Shown here one piece after another: positions 23,715 through 36,549 of a stretch of 64,000 bases of DNA. Where the stretch lies: NCBI RefSeq assembly GCF_036884655.1, contig NC_088339.1:33417501-33481500 (forward strand), in the 5' to 3' direction. A program made the position numbers and the translations under genes. Source of the stretch: Musa acuminata AAA Group (taxonomy: Eukaryota > Streptophyta > Magnoliopsida > Zingiberales > Musaceae). The notes beneath the pieces are model-generated. The model was not told the DNA's origin. It searched no databases and saw only the letters and a list, made by a program, of their open reading frames with translations. Numbering within the stretch: position 1 is the stretch's first letter; each line of letters opens with the position of its first letter.

Positions 23715-26491
23715 TCTCAAGCTTACAGTCCATCAGTTCTGCTGCAACAACAACAACATCAACAACAAGAAGAGCTTCTGATGTATTGATGTATGTGTTT
23801 TGTTTATGAAAACTGAGTCTGAAAGAGGATGTAGTATTTGACTGCTAAAAGAAACAATAAATATTTGACATCATATCAGAAAAAGACCCAAAAAAAGGAA
23901 AGTATTTCTTATGTCTTTGTATACTAAATGTGTAACATTTCATGGAACACAGAGGTGTTAGATCTTCTCATATCATATGATCTACCTTTCATCTCACAGA
24001 GCGGCTGACTACCAACCTGGTTGGTCCTTTCCATTGTCAATGGTCACCAAGGGGCAGATATTGATCCCAAGGCAGTGTAACTATCTATTATTCCACTTGG
24101 GAACTTAAGTATCCACAAATCACCACTTGGACCTTCTTCTTGGCTGAAGCTGATGCATGATATTGGACAATTCAAAGACAGAATCAATAAAGATGATGAT
24201 TCCCTTGTAATATAATTTGAGATTGAGATGCTTGATGCTCCTCATCACCTTGCCTTTTGAAGGACAACTGAAAGCTTCTCTTTTTTTCTTATGCTCTTAT
24301 TCTTGTTGGCCAGGGTTGCACAAGTTTTGTTTGATGACTCCACTGACTTCTTTTCCTCCCCCCCCCTCCAAAAAACACACAACCAAGGAGATAGATATGA
24401 GCTAAACAAAGCAGAAAAGGCTCAGATGTGCAACAAAGAACAGTGGAGATTTACATCTGAGAGATTACTCCTCACTCACTATCTCTGTAAAATAAAATAC
24501 AAAAAAATTCTCATTCAGGTTAAATCACATACCAAATGGGCCATTTAGGCATTCCCATGTAGTCCCCCATATTCCATCATGCATCACATGAAATGGCAGC
24601 AAATTCTCAAGGACCACACTAAATGTCCAATGTTATCAAACATTAAAAAAGTATAATCTCATGTAATTGATGAGACACATCACATGTTCCTACCTAATTT
24701 TAGGTATGGTGGTCAACACCTAGTAAAGAAAACTAGGTACCCTACACATCAGGGCACCAATTCCTTGCCTATATATATGCAAATTAAATAATTAGATGTT
24801 TTCTTCTTTTTTTTTCATTCATGTTGAAGGAGCTATCAATAGGAGATTAACCTTCACCAACACTAGTGACCATTATTTATGATGCACACCTCAAAAAAAT
24901 TATTGTGGAATAAATTGACACCATTGTGAGTGTAGGCATTCATTCATCTCCACTTGTTGATTTCCTGCATGAACATGAACATGAACATGAACCTGAACCT
25001 TCTTCAGCTTCACCTTCCCAATAAAGTCATTTTTGTCAGCCAAAAAAGTTGTTCAAACCTCTGTGTGCTCCCCACCTCCAAAGTGGGATGAGGAATGGTG
25101 AAGTGAAATGTAGGAGAACATATCATATATTTTATCATATCTTTTTGGGTCCTTCATCCATCATCATTGTCTACTTTAGCTTCTGCTCCTCCAAAGTGCC
25201 ATAAGAAATGGTGAAATGCTTGAGGACATATCCACAACTACTCTGATTCACTTGCAGCTTGTCCACTCAATTCTAATCATGAATCTGTTTGCTTTTGATA
25301 ATATAGAAATATACTTCAACCTTTTGCCAAATGTATCAAAACCAAGGAAGAAGAATCAGACAAAGTGTTACAACAAATTAATTGGTTCATTCTTGATTGT
25401 TATCATGTCCTTGTGCTCTCTATGAGCTTGACTCATGAATTAGGTTGGTTGAAATAGTAAACAACATCTCATTCCACTAAAGGAGAAAAAAAAATGACAT
25501 ATATCACATTATTAGAAAATTTGAGTCTCATATAATGTCATATGTTAAAATAGATAATTGTATATTAGGGATTATAGTTTTGAGATTTAGTGATATCTAA
25601 TTTTTATTCTGATATCTATAAAGGATATTATACCTAATTTATTATTTTAAAGTTAAAACATTAGTCTAATAGTAGTGTACAAGATCTATTTATTTGAGAC
25701 TTTATCTGATTTAATGGTGTATTTACAAATTCATTTAATTTTTTTTTTGTGAATGTAAGCTAACTTAGCTAATAAGACTTTTACCATTGATAGACAATCA
25801 GATAATGGGATTGAATATAATCTTCACCTCAAACATATGCAAAAAAAAAAAAAAAAGATTATTCAGCATTTGTATGATTATAAGTGGATTATATTCAACA
25901 AATTGAGATTATAAATCATGTCTTATTTATATAGTCAATCATAAAATTCTTGTATTGTTGGATTATTGTGAAAGTTTTTTGTGTTTGGGTATGTCAGAAG
26001 AAGAACATCAGCCTACACAACACAAGCAATTAATAGCATTGGCCAAAGAAACATTTCGGAAATAATTATTTGGGGGAATCCGATTCCCCCCCTTCAGGGA
26101 TGGACCAAAACACTACGACGTGGGAAGGGAAGCTCTGCAGAGATCAATGCTCTGTGTGGGCATTGGACACTAATGCCCGCTCCTCTCCCTCCCTCCCTCC
26201 CTCTATATATACCGTGGCACATCGCTGCTTGCCTTCCATCCATAGCAGCCAGTAACATCTCCATCAACTCTCCTCCCTGTGTTCTTCTTGCTGCTGCTGC
26301 TGCTTTCATTGCATTCCCTGATACCTGCAAAGAAGTTGCAGCAGAAGGAAGAGAATACAACAGGTAAGAAGAGAAAAGCTCTCTCCTTTTTGGTGCTTTC
26401 ATGCACAGACTCCATCCGCCACCTCCTCTCTGCTTCATCACCCTCTCTTTCTGTGCTTTGGCATCCATTCCGATCCTAAAGTTGTCTCTTT

Positions 26492-26524
<33 letters not shown>

Positions 26525-26566
26525 ATCTCATCTTTTGCCTCTGTTCTCTCTGTTTCTGGACACAAG
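23715..26566. other. Spacer: PAD4 3' region and permease promoter
   Basis: AT-rich sequence with no supported exon. It holds the PAD4 3' UTR at the left and a hexanucleotide GAACAT/CATGAA run at about 24968-24998. At the right lies the permease leader, with a TATA-like CTATATATA at about 26202-26210 and a CT run at about 26494-26522. I see no transposon ends here. Confidence 0.5.
26494..26522. repeat. CT microsatellite in permease leader
   Basis: About 29 bp of uninterrupted CT ending some 45 bp before the permease ATG, therefore probably in the 5' UTR. Confidence 0.85.
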
Positions 26567-28448
26567 ATGGGGGAGACCGGCAACGCCAAGCACTACCAGC
26601 AACCGGCGGCGGTGCCCATGAACGTCTCGATAGAGCTCGGCCACGCGCATCGGCTCGAGAAAGCCTTCGAATGCTACGACGACGACGGCCGGCTCAAACG
26701 AACCGGTAAAAATCACTACTTTGCGTCTTCTTCCTGTCGGCTCCGGGTTGGTGCTTTCTTCGTCTCATGGAGGAAGGGTTGGGTCTTCGTTCACGTTGCA
26801 GGGACGGTGTGGACGGCGAGCGCGCACATCGTCACGGCGGTGATCGGCTCCGGCGTGCTGTCGCTGGCCTGGGCCATCGCGCAGCTCGGCTGGGTTGCCG
26901 GCCCCGTGGTCATGCTCCTATTCTCCTTCGTCACGTACTACACCTCCACTCTCCTTGCTGACTGCTACCGCTCCGGCGACCCGATCTCCGGGAAGCGCAA
27001 CTACAAGTACACGGATGCCGTCCATTCCTACCTCGGTGAGCTCGCTAACCCCTCCCAAAGATCTTTACCGCAGCGGTAGACTAACCCTCTACCTTCTCTT
27101 CCGCAGGTGGGCTAAAGGTCAAGCTCTGTGGATTCATCCAGTATGCCAACCTCTTCGGCGTCGCCGTTGGCTACACCATTGCTGCCTCCATTAGCATGAT
27201 GTGAGTGGAGTCCAAACGAAGAAGAAAGACGAGTCTTCCTCCTTGCGGGCGTTCTAAATGCGTGGTTTCGTGCTGTGGAACAGGGCGATCCGGAGGTCCA
27301 ATTGCTTCCATGAGAGAGGCCACGATAACCCATGCCACACCTCGAGCAATCCTTACATGATCATGTTCGGCGTCGCGGAGATCTTCCTTTCGCAGATTCC
27401 CGACTTTGATCAGATATGGTGGCTCTCGATCGTCGCCGCCGTCATGTCGTTCACGTACTCCTCCATCGGCCTCGCCCTCGGCATCGTCCAAGTGATCGGT
27501 ATGGCCTCCAACTCCATCCCTCTTTGGCCATGGTGCACGGTGTTTCCTCATCTTCTTCGTTTCCAAGCAGGCAACAAAGGCTTCAAAGGCAGCCTCACCG
27601 GAATCAGCATCGGCGCCGTCTCCCCGACCCAGAAGGTATGGCGCAGCCTGCAGGCCTTCGGCGACATCGCCTTCGCCTACTCCTTCTCTCTCATCCTCAT
27701 CGAAATCCAGGTAACTTTTGGCTGCCTGATGAGCTCGACCGATCGATGTTCCCTCCACATGCACACTGCAATGGCGCTCCGGTTCATGCAGGACACCATC
27801 AAAGCTCCGCCGCCATCCGAGGCGAAGGTGATGAAGAAGGCGTCGCTGACGAGCATCGCCGTCACCACCATCTTTTACATGCTATGCGGCTGCATGGGCT
27901 ACGCCGCGTTCGGCGACGAGGCGCCCGGCAACCTCCTCACCGGCTTCGGCTTCTACAACCCCTACTGGCTGCTCGACGTCGCCAACGCCGCCATCGTCGT
28001 CCACCTCGTCGGCGCCTACCAGGTCTTCTGCCAGCCCCTGTTCGCCTTCATCGAGAAGTGGGCGCTCACGACGTGGCCCGACTCCACCTTCATCACCAAG
28101 GAGGTCGCCGTGCCCCTCCCCTCGACCAAGCGCTACCGTCTCAGCCTCTTCCGCCTGGTGTGGCGTTCCGCCTTCGTGGTGCTGACGACCGTCATCTCCA
28201 TGCTGCTTCCCTTCTTCAACGACGTGGTCGGCCTGCTCGGGGCGCTCGGCTTCTGGCCTCTGACGGTGTACTTTCCGGTGGAGATGTACATCGCGCAGAA
28301 GAGGATCCCCAGGTGGAGCACGAGGTGGGTGTGCCTGCAAATTCTAAGCTTAGCCTGCCTCGTGATCACCGTCGCAGCCGCCATCGGGTCTGTCGCCGGA
28401 GTTGTCACCGATCTCGAGTCCTACAGGCCTTTCAAGAGCAGTTACTGA
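26567..28448 (+). CDS. Amino acid permease (AAP family, 6 exons)
   Basis: Exons 26567-26705, 26802-27035, 27107-27200, 27284-27498, 27571-27710 and 27792-28448 join in phase to 492 residues, the usual AAP length. A hydrophilic N-terminus (MGETGNAKHYQQ) is followed by TVWTASAHIVTAVIGSGVLS, the conserved first membrane segment of plant AAPs. GLKVKLCGFIQYANLFG, SNPYMIMFG and GAYQVFCQPLFAFIEKW follow, and the protein ends in SYRPFKSSY. About ten to eleven membrane spans are expected. The family couples proton and amino acid uptake at the plasma membrane (AAAP superfamily, family knowledge). Which AAP member this is cannot be settled by eye. Exons are GC-rich, introns are short (71-96 bp where measured), and no odd residue was noticed. 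Confidence 0.93.
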
Positions 28449-28702
28449 GACGACCTCCAAAACCGAAGAAGAAATAGTTCATATAAACGCATCAGAAGTT
28501 GCCTCATAGTACTTATTATTAGTATAATTATACTTGCGTTTCTACCTTTTTGTTGTCATTTATGTCACTCCTCTTAATGATTAATGATGAAAATGCCTAC
28601 TTCATTTGTGACACTGTTAATTTTTCATATCATTTTAGTCCTCATTTTCATAAAATATTAACTTATTTCAAGGATGATAGCTCGTCCATATGAAAAAATA
28701 AG

Positions 28703-28789
<87 letters not shown>

Positions 28790-29271
28790 CCCTAACTCAA
28801 GCATGAATTGATGTGCTTTAGATGGGACATTAGACCTGTAAGTTTGGTAAGATTGTCTCTTCTATGACTGTTGCTATCAATGGTTTGCTTTGGCATAAAA
28901 GGGGGAGGTGGTGAGAGGTTTGGGAAGGGGGGGGGGGGGGTGAAAGCCACCTTTCGAGGTTGATGTTGGGAGGTAGATGTCGAACCAATGTTCTAAGTTA
29001 CTTAATTCAAGTCGATTTCGGTTCAGTATAAAATTTTAATTTTTTTACATATAAAATAAAAAAAAATAATTAACATCATCTAATTCGATGGAATAATTGA
29101 TCATATTAATATGATAGATATATTGTACACCACATATCACTCTTCTCATGATCATATATATATATATAGAGCACACAAGCAGAAGAACAAAGCAAATGCA
29201 TGCAAAGGCCGGCGCAAAGAAGTACGTGGAGATGATGAGCTTAGAACTGTTGAGACAAGTCCGTGGATCGA
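28449..29271. other. Spacer between permease and WEB-family gene
   Basis: Convergent 3' regions: the permease ends at 28448 and the minus-strand WEB-family gene ends at 29272. Apart from simple repeats (AT then GA at 28706-28785, a run of 14 G at 28927-28940) nothing is recognised. Confidence 0.6.
28706..28785. repeat. Compound (TA)n(GA)n microsatellite
   Basis: About 34 bp of TA passes directly into about 46 bp of AG without interruption, downstream of the permease stop. Confidence 0.95.
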
Positions 29272-29925
29272 TCATCCTTTCTTCTTGGAGAAGATGTCAG
29301 GTATCAGAGGAATGATGGGCTTCTTCTTTGGCACCTCTCTCTTCCTTCGTCCGCCGAAGCCTTCTTCCAGCCCTGCAAGGCCGAAAGCTTGAGCCAGAGT
29401 TGGCAGGTACTCCAAGCTGGCTTTGAAGTCCTCCATCCTCTCCTCCTGCCACCGCTCGCTGCGCACCCTGCACGGCTGCGCCTCGTCTTCCATGGCCGCC
29501 TCCATCTCTGCCAGCTTGGACATGCTCTCGCTGAGCTGCGCGCTCAGCGACGCGACCGCGATCTCCGTCTCCGACTCCCTCCCCTTCAGCAGCACCAGCT
29601 CTCGCTTGGCTTCCTTCAGTTCCGCCTCCAGCTTCCGCAGCGAGCTTAGGATGACGAGCTCCTCCTCATTCTCCTGGATAAAGTGAGAAGCTGAAGAGGA
29701 GTAGGAGGGAGGCGAGGAAGACGCCGAACTGGGTTGCTTCGGGGGTGGCACGGAGATCACTGGCCTCGACCAAGTGTTCTTCTGGGAACGACCGTTGCCG
29801 GCGAGGAAGCGGTCGCCGAAGACGGCGACGGCCTCCTTGACGGAGCGAAAGGGGCGACTGGTGTCCACCTCTGCGCGGTCCGAGACGATGACAGAGGGAG
29901 GAGGAGAGGAGAGTTGGCCTTCCAT
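29272..29925 (-). CDS. WEB family (DUF827) short coiled-coil protein
   Basis: A single-exon frame of 217 residues read on the minus strand. The start is taken at MEGQLSSPPP (ATG 29925-29923) because the family motif EVDTSRPFRSVKEAVAVFGD follows within about 40 residues; an in-frame ATG 39 codons upstream adds low-complexity sequence unlike the family. A Ser/Pro-rich linker precedes a predicted coiled coil rich in E, L, K and R (about residues 85-165), and the end is basic (GGRRKREVPKKKPIIPLIP). WEB-family proteins related to WEB1/PMI2 are coiled-coil proteins, some linked to chloroplast photorelocation; the short members have no established role (family knowledge). No membrane segment or catalytic motif is visible. 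Confidence 0.8.
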   Translation of the reverse strand: MEGQLSSPPPSVIVSDRAEVDTSRPFRSVKEAVAVFGDRFLAGNGRSQKNTWSRPVISVPPPKQPSSASSSPPSYSSSASHFIQENEEELVILSSLRKLEAELKEAKRELVLLKGRESETEIAVASLSAQLSESMSKLAEMEAAMEDEAQPCRVRSERWQEERMEDFKASLEYLPTLAQAFGLAGLEEGFGGRRKREVPKKKPIIPLIPDIFSKKKG

Positions 29926-32900
29926 TGATATGCCAATGCAAGCAATGGAGAGAGAGAGAGAGAATGCATATATGTGTGGGTGGTGGTGAGCTTGATATCT
30001 TTGCTTCCACTGCAAAGGCGTGCAGGTAGAGAATACTGCCATGGATTCAAGGAAAAGGAAGTATCATATATGGATGGATGGAGACTTTTGACCTAAGGCT
30101 TCCTGGTGGTGTTGCCATTAACGAAGAGTAGAAAGGAGGGGAAGGGAAGATCATATTAAGCTTCATTGATAACAAGGTAGACTTTGATATCATGAGAACG
30201 TGTCCAGCCAAACTCTTTGGTTTTGATATCTCAATGATAATGTGTGATCAGATCAAACTATGATCAATATGAAGGTATCATGTAAATTTTCTGTCCTTGA
30301 AAACCAACCACAATTGATATACCATGCTATGTCTCTACTCTCATAGTCCTTTTGTATCTTAAAATTATAAACATAAAAATAATAAAATACTACTATTATG
30401 TAAAAAATATTAATATTAAAATCTGAAATTAAATAATAATAATAATATATTTAAATTTATGATTTATACTTTTCGATAATTTTTATAAAATTTTTAATCT
30501 CATATATAAGCACACCATCGTTGAATCCGAATGCTACAATGATATCGATATACAAGGAAAATTAGACTCGCTTTCTTTTCTCTTTTTATCTTTTACAAGA
30601 CCTCTATGAGCGATGGATTTAATGGCAAAGGAGAAATGAGATAAGATCTATAATCTCACATGTCTTTACTTATTCACGTATTCGCATATTCGTATATCCA
30701 ATTATATAATCCATGTATCCAATTATACGATCTGAGTGAGATCAGGTCTAGGAAAAGTAATTGGAGAGTCTTTTTTATTAAGATTATCTCCTAAGGAATC
30801 ATATTATAATTAGATTTTTTCATTAACCAATAATCGTAATCGGATACAATTATATCCATAATATATCTTACCTAATTAAATAAAAAAATATAATCTAACA
30901 AAAATATTCTGATATCACTATGATCATCATTATGACAAGAATTGAGTTGGACTTCTAATTTTTTGTCAACTCCGATCATCACTGTGACAAGAATTGAGTA
31001 TGATCATCACCGATGCATTACGCGGATCCTTAATCTGCCTCATGTTCTTCAGTTGGGTTTATATCATTTGCTCGGGTTCCATTCATGTAAAATTTAGATC
31101 ATGAAGTAAGATCTTAAAGCTCATAAATATGTTGTGTCTTTTACTAAATACAGCCAAAGATTTTGGAGAGAGAACTTATAAATACGAACAAAATTGACCT
31201 GAACATATGAGTACAAATTTCATCCGATGATAGGTTGTGAAGCAAAGCAGCAAACTATAATATTTTGAAACCTCGAGCTCCCATCACGAGATAAAGTTGA
31301 AATAGACATTGCTTTGATGGATTGATGGCTCGGTTGTTTAAGTATAAGGTTTGGGAGTTGGCTGCTTCCATCACATCACATCACAGAGGCCGTAATATTC
31401 ATGCGATCCAAGTGGGTGATGCAATGTGTCCCTCTCGAAGAGATGTTGAATGACCAAACCTTTTTCTTAAGAGTCAAAACACGTGCATGCATCCTCGGAC
31501 TGATGTGATGAATCCAACGCATTCCTCTTCGATCTTTGATTTAAAGTGAAAGAAAAATGGAACTCGATGAGCTCAATTCCCAACCATACTTTGAAATGAT
31601 CCGCTTTCGCCGTTGACTCTCTCGATCGATCGATCGATCGATCGATTTGGAAGAAATGAGTCACTTGCTTTGACGATCACAAAAAAGAACCTGTTTGACT
31701 TTGACCATAAAAAGCTATGGATCTCCACGAATTTTATCTTTTTCTCATTTCTAATATGTATAGTTAATTGTTCCAATCTATCCTAAACCTAATTATAAAC
31801 CAAATTGAGTGGATCCTAACTTAGATCGAGAATATATCCGACAAGACTCTTCCGTTGTGGATAGTTATTTCGTAGTAGATAATTTTATCGATATTATTTG
31901 AATATGAATAGTCATCTAAATCATCGAATAATATTATTGATATTGTGTGTTGACCAAACATCCAACGAGGGGATGATTATGACGATTGATAAGGGTGCTA
32001 CGATGAAAGGGGTGAGGGTGCTACGATGAAAGGGATAACCGTGAAAAGGATGGAGGGAGAAGAGAATGAGGAGAAAGAGAGAAGAATACGAAAGAATTAT
32101 CATCGTGGTTTACTGTTCATCATTTGTAGTCACTAATTGTTGGAAGAATCGTCGTTTGCCAATAGAGAGAGAAAAACTAACGAAGATAAAATCAAACAAT
32201 CATCATGACGCCACCTGCGATTAGGGATTAAATGTAGTGTATGAGGCCACGAGGAAGAGTTATTATTATTGAATAAGAAAATGTTTCATTTGATTTAAAT
32301 GATTCTTAATTGAATCATAATCGATTTAATCAATGTTCAGTTAATCTAATTTAAACAATAAAAGTTTAACTCGTCTAATGTTAGGCTTCGCATCTTAGCC
32401 CACGTATTATCAATGGGCTATGCATGGGTGCAATGCAATGCAGGATGGAGAGTGCTTTACCTATCTTTCTTTGTCCCGTATTTATACGAATAACATCAAA
32501 TATTTTTCATCCTCATTTATTTAATTTTATTTTCGCTCCAAAAGAGATGGGTCTATCCAAACCCACGTATATAATTAATATCCCTAACTAAAAAAACCCC
32601 ATAAAAGTGCTTTGACCGACACCACCGACGGATATGAGAGGGTGAATGCAGTGAAAGTCAAAGGATGAGGCGGTGCAAACGCAAAAACAATGAAAGAGTA
32701 GATGGTGGGGGCATTCACACCACCTCTTGGGGAGCCCATTTGAACACTATATTGTCTGTCATTGGCAATCAAAGCCTAGAAAAGTTCATGAAGATGGTCA
32801 GTTTATGTCCAAATGAGATCAGCAGTTTGGAACCTATTGATTGGGTCCTTTTGATCCCACATGTATAATAATGCTTGATGGTCTAATCTTTTGACAAAAC

Positions 32901-35358
32901 TGCCATTAATATTGTCATTGATCTTGTTCTAGAAGAGTAGTAATGATTCTCACAATTAGATTCATTTTTTCCAATAGAAACCAAATAAAGGTTCTTAATT
33001 GGAGAATTGAAGAATTAGATGTAGACTGTACCAAATTGAAATGGAGGAATGGGTGTGGAAGTTGGCATCAAGCCAGTTGGGCAAATGCTTTTGTAAATAA
33101 AATTTGTATTTTGACAAGTGATTTAAGAATTTTATTTTTCATCTTAGATGATAAAACCATCTGATATGTATATCAAAATCTACTTGAATTGATACTTTTA
33201 CGAACTTGATTTTTTTTTATATAAATTATGGTCATCCCTCTTGTATATACACAATGTAAGTGTAGCTAATGACTGATTTAACTATTTTACTATCGTTAAT
33301 TTTGATCGTAAACATGACGAAATAAAAACTGATCTGATCTTTCTAAGTGTTATCACATTTGGAAGAGGATAGAAAATTCTTCTCGAGGAAATATGGTCTA
33401 ACATCATAACTCGATCGAGATGCACCCGAAATAAAATCTCTCCAAAGATCAAGTCGAATTTATTTATTATGGATGAGAAAAGTTTACAAGGAGTTAGAGT
33501 GTTTATTATTAATTCTTAGCTCATAATAATAGTATATTTTATAATCATTATCAATTATAATGGATTGAGTGCTTCGACAAAGAAATATTCTTCCTAGATA
33601 TCGTGTTGATGTAACATATACTATTATATTAGGACGAAGTAGGTTATATACGCCGGTCGGATTACCGAGCCATGCCATTTCTAAACTTCACAGGATAATT
33701 GAATAAAAAAGAAAAAAAATCTATCAAGTGAAGTCATATGCTTTCTTTCTCTTCAAGTGTGGTCATTAAATAACTCATAACATCATAAGTAGGCCACAGA
33801 GTTTGTATTAATCATTTTGAAACTTTGATAATAAAAAAATAAAATCCAGGTCCAATCATGAATAATTGCCAATTCAGGCTGCTACTTTAGACTCAAAATG
33901 TCTTTTATTGCAGAAAGATCTTAATAGATCTTGAATGAAGACTAGATCTTATGTTTGCATGGACAGGAGCTTTGATTTCACACAAAACTCCAAAGGCAAC
34001 TGTCTAATGATTCAAGCCAAAAGAGTCTAACTAAGGAATAATTAAACACAGAAATTAACTCTCATGTGTTTAGTCTGGTAAACATAAAAAGAAAAAAGAA
34101 ATTAAGATTCTTTTAGGAAAGGTTCACAATTTCATGTGTCTATGGATTTTACCTGTTGTGTGTGCTTCTTGTCTCATGCAACCTCTGCAGCAGAGGAGAG
34201 ATGTGAGAATTCAAGAGCAGCAGTACAACATGTTTTACTGTTAAGACCTCCTACAATGCATCCAAACATCTAAATTTCTTTGCAGTAGAGGAGGACAACC
34301 TAAAGTTAGATTAGCTGCCTGAGCCTAGCTGAAGTAACTTGGAAAAGTTCCTGATGAAGCCACAAGGATGATGCTGGAAGAACTCTAATTTAGGGTCAGC
34401 TGCTGGCCTCACTGGGTGCAGAACCATGACACCCGACTCAAAAACTTTGTTATCCTCATCCCTATTTTAACCATGATCACATTAATCTATTCAAGTTAGT
34501 GGCTCAATGCTGGCCCCATAGATTAATCTGTTGAATTATGAATCATTGTTACCCCTAATATTTCACACTACTACTCCACAGTGGTTGTCTCTGTCATGAT
34601 CCTACAGTCATGTTACCGCAATCACACCTCTCTTCCTCCTCCTCTTGCTTGTACTGAAAGGGAAGAAGAGGTGAAGGTCCCTTTTATATATCTGGTTTTG
34701 ACTGCCATGTTGTGTGCATATTTAGTGATCTGAAAGCTAAATTTCCATTGCTTTCAGTCTATTGTGGTCCTGTAATATATATATATATGGATTTGGGAGG
34801 ATGCCTATGATGTGAGTCAGCCTTTTTTCCTCTTCTGCCAGCTATCATTTGATCCTCACATGGCTGTCATGGCTTTCCATCATCTTTAGAACTCTGACCA
34901 AACAACGTCACCTGCAATTTTTCTTCATTGCCAGTGACATTTCACCTCCTCCGATCTCTTGTTACCTTCTTGTTTCTAGTGCTAGTCCTCTCTGTGACTG
35001 TTTCATCAGCCAAATCACTATCGAGGAAGAGTAGGGTAAGCATCAGACTCCTGTGTTTGATCTCCTTTTATGAGCTTCAAGGCTCTGCTATCCAAATGTT
35101 CTTAGAAGCTTGGGCTCTGTGAGAGTGGAGGAGGAGGACCTCCACATCCCACCTTTTGTACTCCAACAACCCTCAATGTCCTCGCATGAGTGTGAGTACC
35201 ACTAACTGATCCTTCTCCTTCTTCCCCATACCTCTCATAGGTTTCAGTGTCTGTACCAGCTTTTCACCATTGAAGCTTTGGAGTTCCTGTTATGGACCTC
35301 AAAGCCAAAGCCGCCATGCTTGCTTAGGCTTTCCTTGGATGAGCGAGAAGAGACGCAG
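29926..35358. other. Long AT-rich spacer between WEB-family and U-box genes
   Basis: About 5.4 kb without a supported exon. Visible items are a GATC tetranucleotide run (about 31623-31646) and a 23-bp tandem pair (AGGGTGCTACGATGAAAGGG at 31992 and 32015). A local repeat of GATCATCA...TGTGACAAGAATTGAGT words lies at about 30920-31010. The right third (about 34150-35358) should include the U-box promoter and leader. I could not define any complete transposon here. Confidence 0.5.
31623..31646. repeat. (GATC)n tetranucleotide repeat
   Basis: Six uninterrupted GATC units. Confidence 0.9.
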
Positions 35359-36549
35359 ATGAGCATCCCTCATCTGTTCAGGTGTCCGATAAGCCTTGAT
35401 CTGTTCACCGATCCAGTCACTCTGAGCACTGGCCTAACCTACGACCGGCCGTGCATCGAGCGGTGGCTCGCCGACGGCAACCTCACTTGCCCGGTCACGA
35501 TGCAGAGGCTCAGCGATGCGTCCTTGGTCCCCAACCACACCCTGCGCCACCTTATCGACCAGTGGCTCATCGCCGGCGCCGCCGATTTCCACTGCCGGAC
35601 TAAGCCCACCAGGTCGGTCAACGACAACGAGCTGTCACTGGCTGCGGTCAAGCAGATGCTCCAGTCTCCGGACATAGCTTCTGCCGCAAAGCTCCAAGCT
35701 CTCGACAAGGTCAGAGCGGTCGCGGTCGAGTCCGACATAGGACAGGCCTGCTTGATCCAGCTGGGCTTCTTCCCCCTGCTGCTGCAGCTGCTCTTGCGAG
35801 CTCCATGGCCAGCTGATTCGGAGCTCATCGAGGTCGCTCTAGACTGCGTTCTCAGCTTCTCGCCTGCCTCCCCATTGGATTCTCTCAACATGCTCACGGA
35901 CAGCTCGAATCTGGACTCTTTGATGCTGCTGTTAGATCAAGGCAGCGCCAGGATCAAGATCAGTCTCTGCCATCTCCTCGAAGTAATCGCTACATCGGGG
36001 GCGACGCAGGAGCTGTCCCTAATCGTCGGACAGTCACCCAGGGTCCTGCAAGCACTCGTCTTCCTAGCGCAGAACAAGCCCGATGGCGCGGCATCGGAGG
36101 CAGCAGTGCGAGCAATAGCTGGTCTCTGCTCCTCCGAAGCCAACCGAGGCAATGCGATCAGAGAAGGCGCAGTGGACGGCATCGTCTCCTACCTATCGAG
36201 CTCTGCTGGGAAGACCGACGCACGGGCATTGGCGGCGCTGGAGCTGCTTCTGGGACATGAGGAGGGCAAGAGGGCGGCGGTGAGGAACCCGAACGCTATC
36301 CCAGTGTTGGTGAAGATGGTCTTCAAGGTGCCGTCCGACCACAATGGCGGAGAGCACGCCGTGGGGTCGTTGCTGAGGGTGTGCTGCGACTCGACGCCAG
36401 CGACGACACAGGCGGTGGATGCCGGGATGGTGATGCAGCTGCTTCTGCTGCTGCAGAGCCAGTGCAGCTCCAAGGCGAAGGCGAAGGCCCGGGCGCTGCT
36501 GAAGCTGGTGAAGTCCATGTGGGCAGCACATGCAGGAGGTGGTCAGTAA
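35359..36549 (+). CDS. Plant U-box E3 ubiquitin ligase with ARM repeats (PUB type)
   Basis: Intronless frame of 396 residues. The start is set at MSIPHLFRCPISLDLF; the frame is open further upstream, but no earlier ATG is in frame. Residues about 5-78 form a U-box (FRCPISLDLFTDPVTLSTG, then TYDRPCIERWLADGN, TCPVTMQ and LVPNHTLRHLIDQW). This is the E2-docking, RING-like fold without zinc ligands. From about residue 120 to the end, Leu/Ala-rich helical repeats fit the armadillo repeats of plant PUB ligases, which choose the substrate. Single-exon PUBs of this architecture (PUB20-29 range) often act in stress and immune signalling (family knowledge). The exact orthologue is uncertain; monocot annotations often name such proteins PUB25/26-like. 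The coding sequence is markedly GC-rich against its flanks. Confidence 0.9.
   Translation: MSIPHLFRCPISLDLFTDPVTLSTGLTYDRPCIERWLADGNLTCPVTMQRLSDASLVPNHTLRHLIDQWLIAGAADFHCRTKPTRSVNDNELSLAAVKQMLQSPDIASAAKLQALDKVRAVAVESDIGQACLIQLGFFPLLLQLLLRAPWPADSELIEVALDCVLSFSPASPLDSLNMLTDSSNLDSLMLLLDQGSARIKISLCHLLEVIATSGATQELSLIVGQSPRVLQALVFLAQNKPDGAASEAAVRAIAGLCSSEANRGNAIREGAVDGIVSYLSSSAGKTDARALAALELLLGHEEGKRAAVRNPNAIPVLVKMVFKVPSDHNGGEHAVGSLLRVCCDSTPATTQAVDAGMVMQLLLLLQSQCSSKAKAKARALLKLVKSMWAAHAGGGQ

Noticed and set aside
29926..30042. Upstream ATG for the WEB-family protein
   Set aside because: It would add 39 residues of low-complexity sequence not seen in the family; the GA run there looks like UTR.
35278..35358. 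Longer N-terminus for the U-box protein
   Set aside because: The extension has no in-frame ATG, and the U-box family normally begins shortly before the FRCPISL motif, as with the chosen start.
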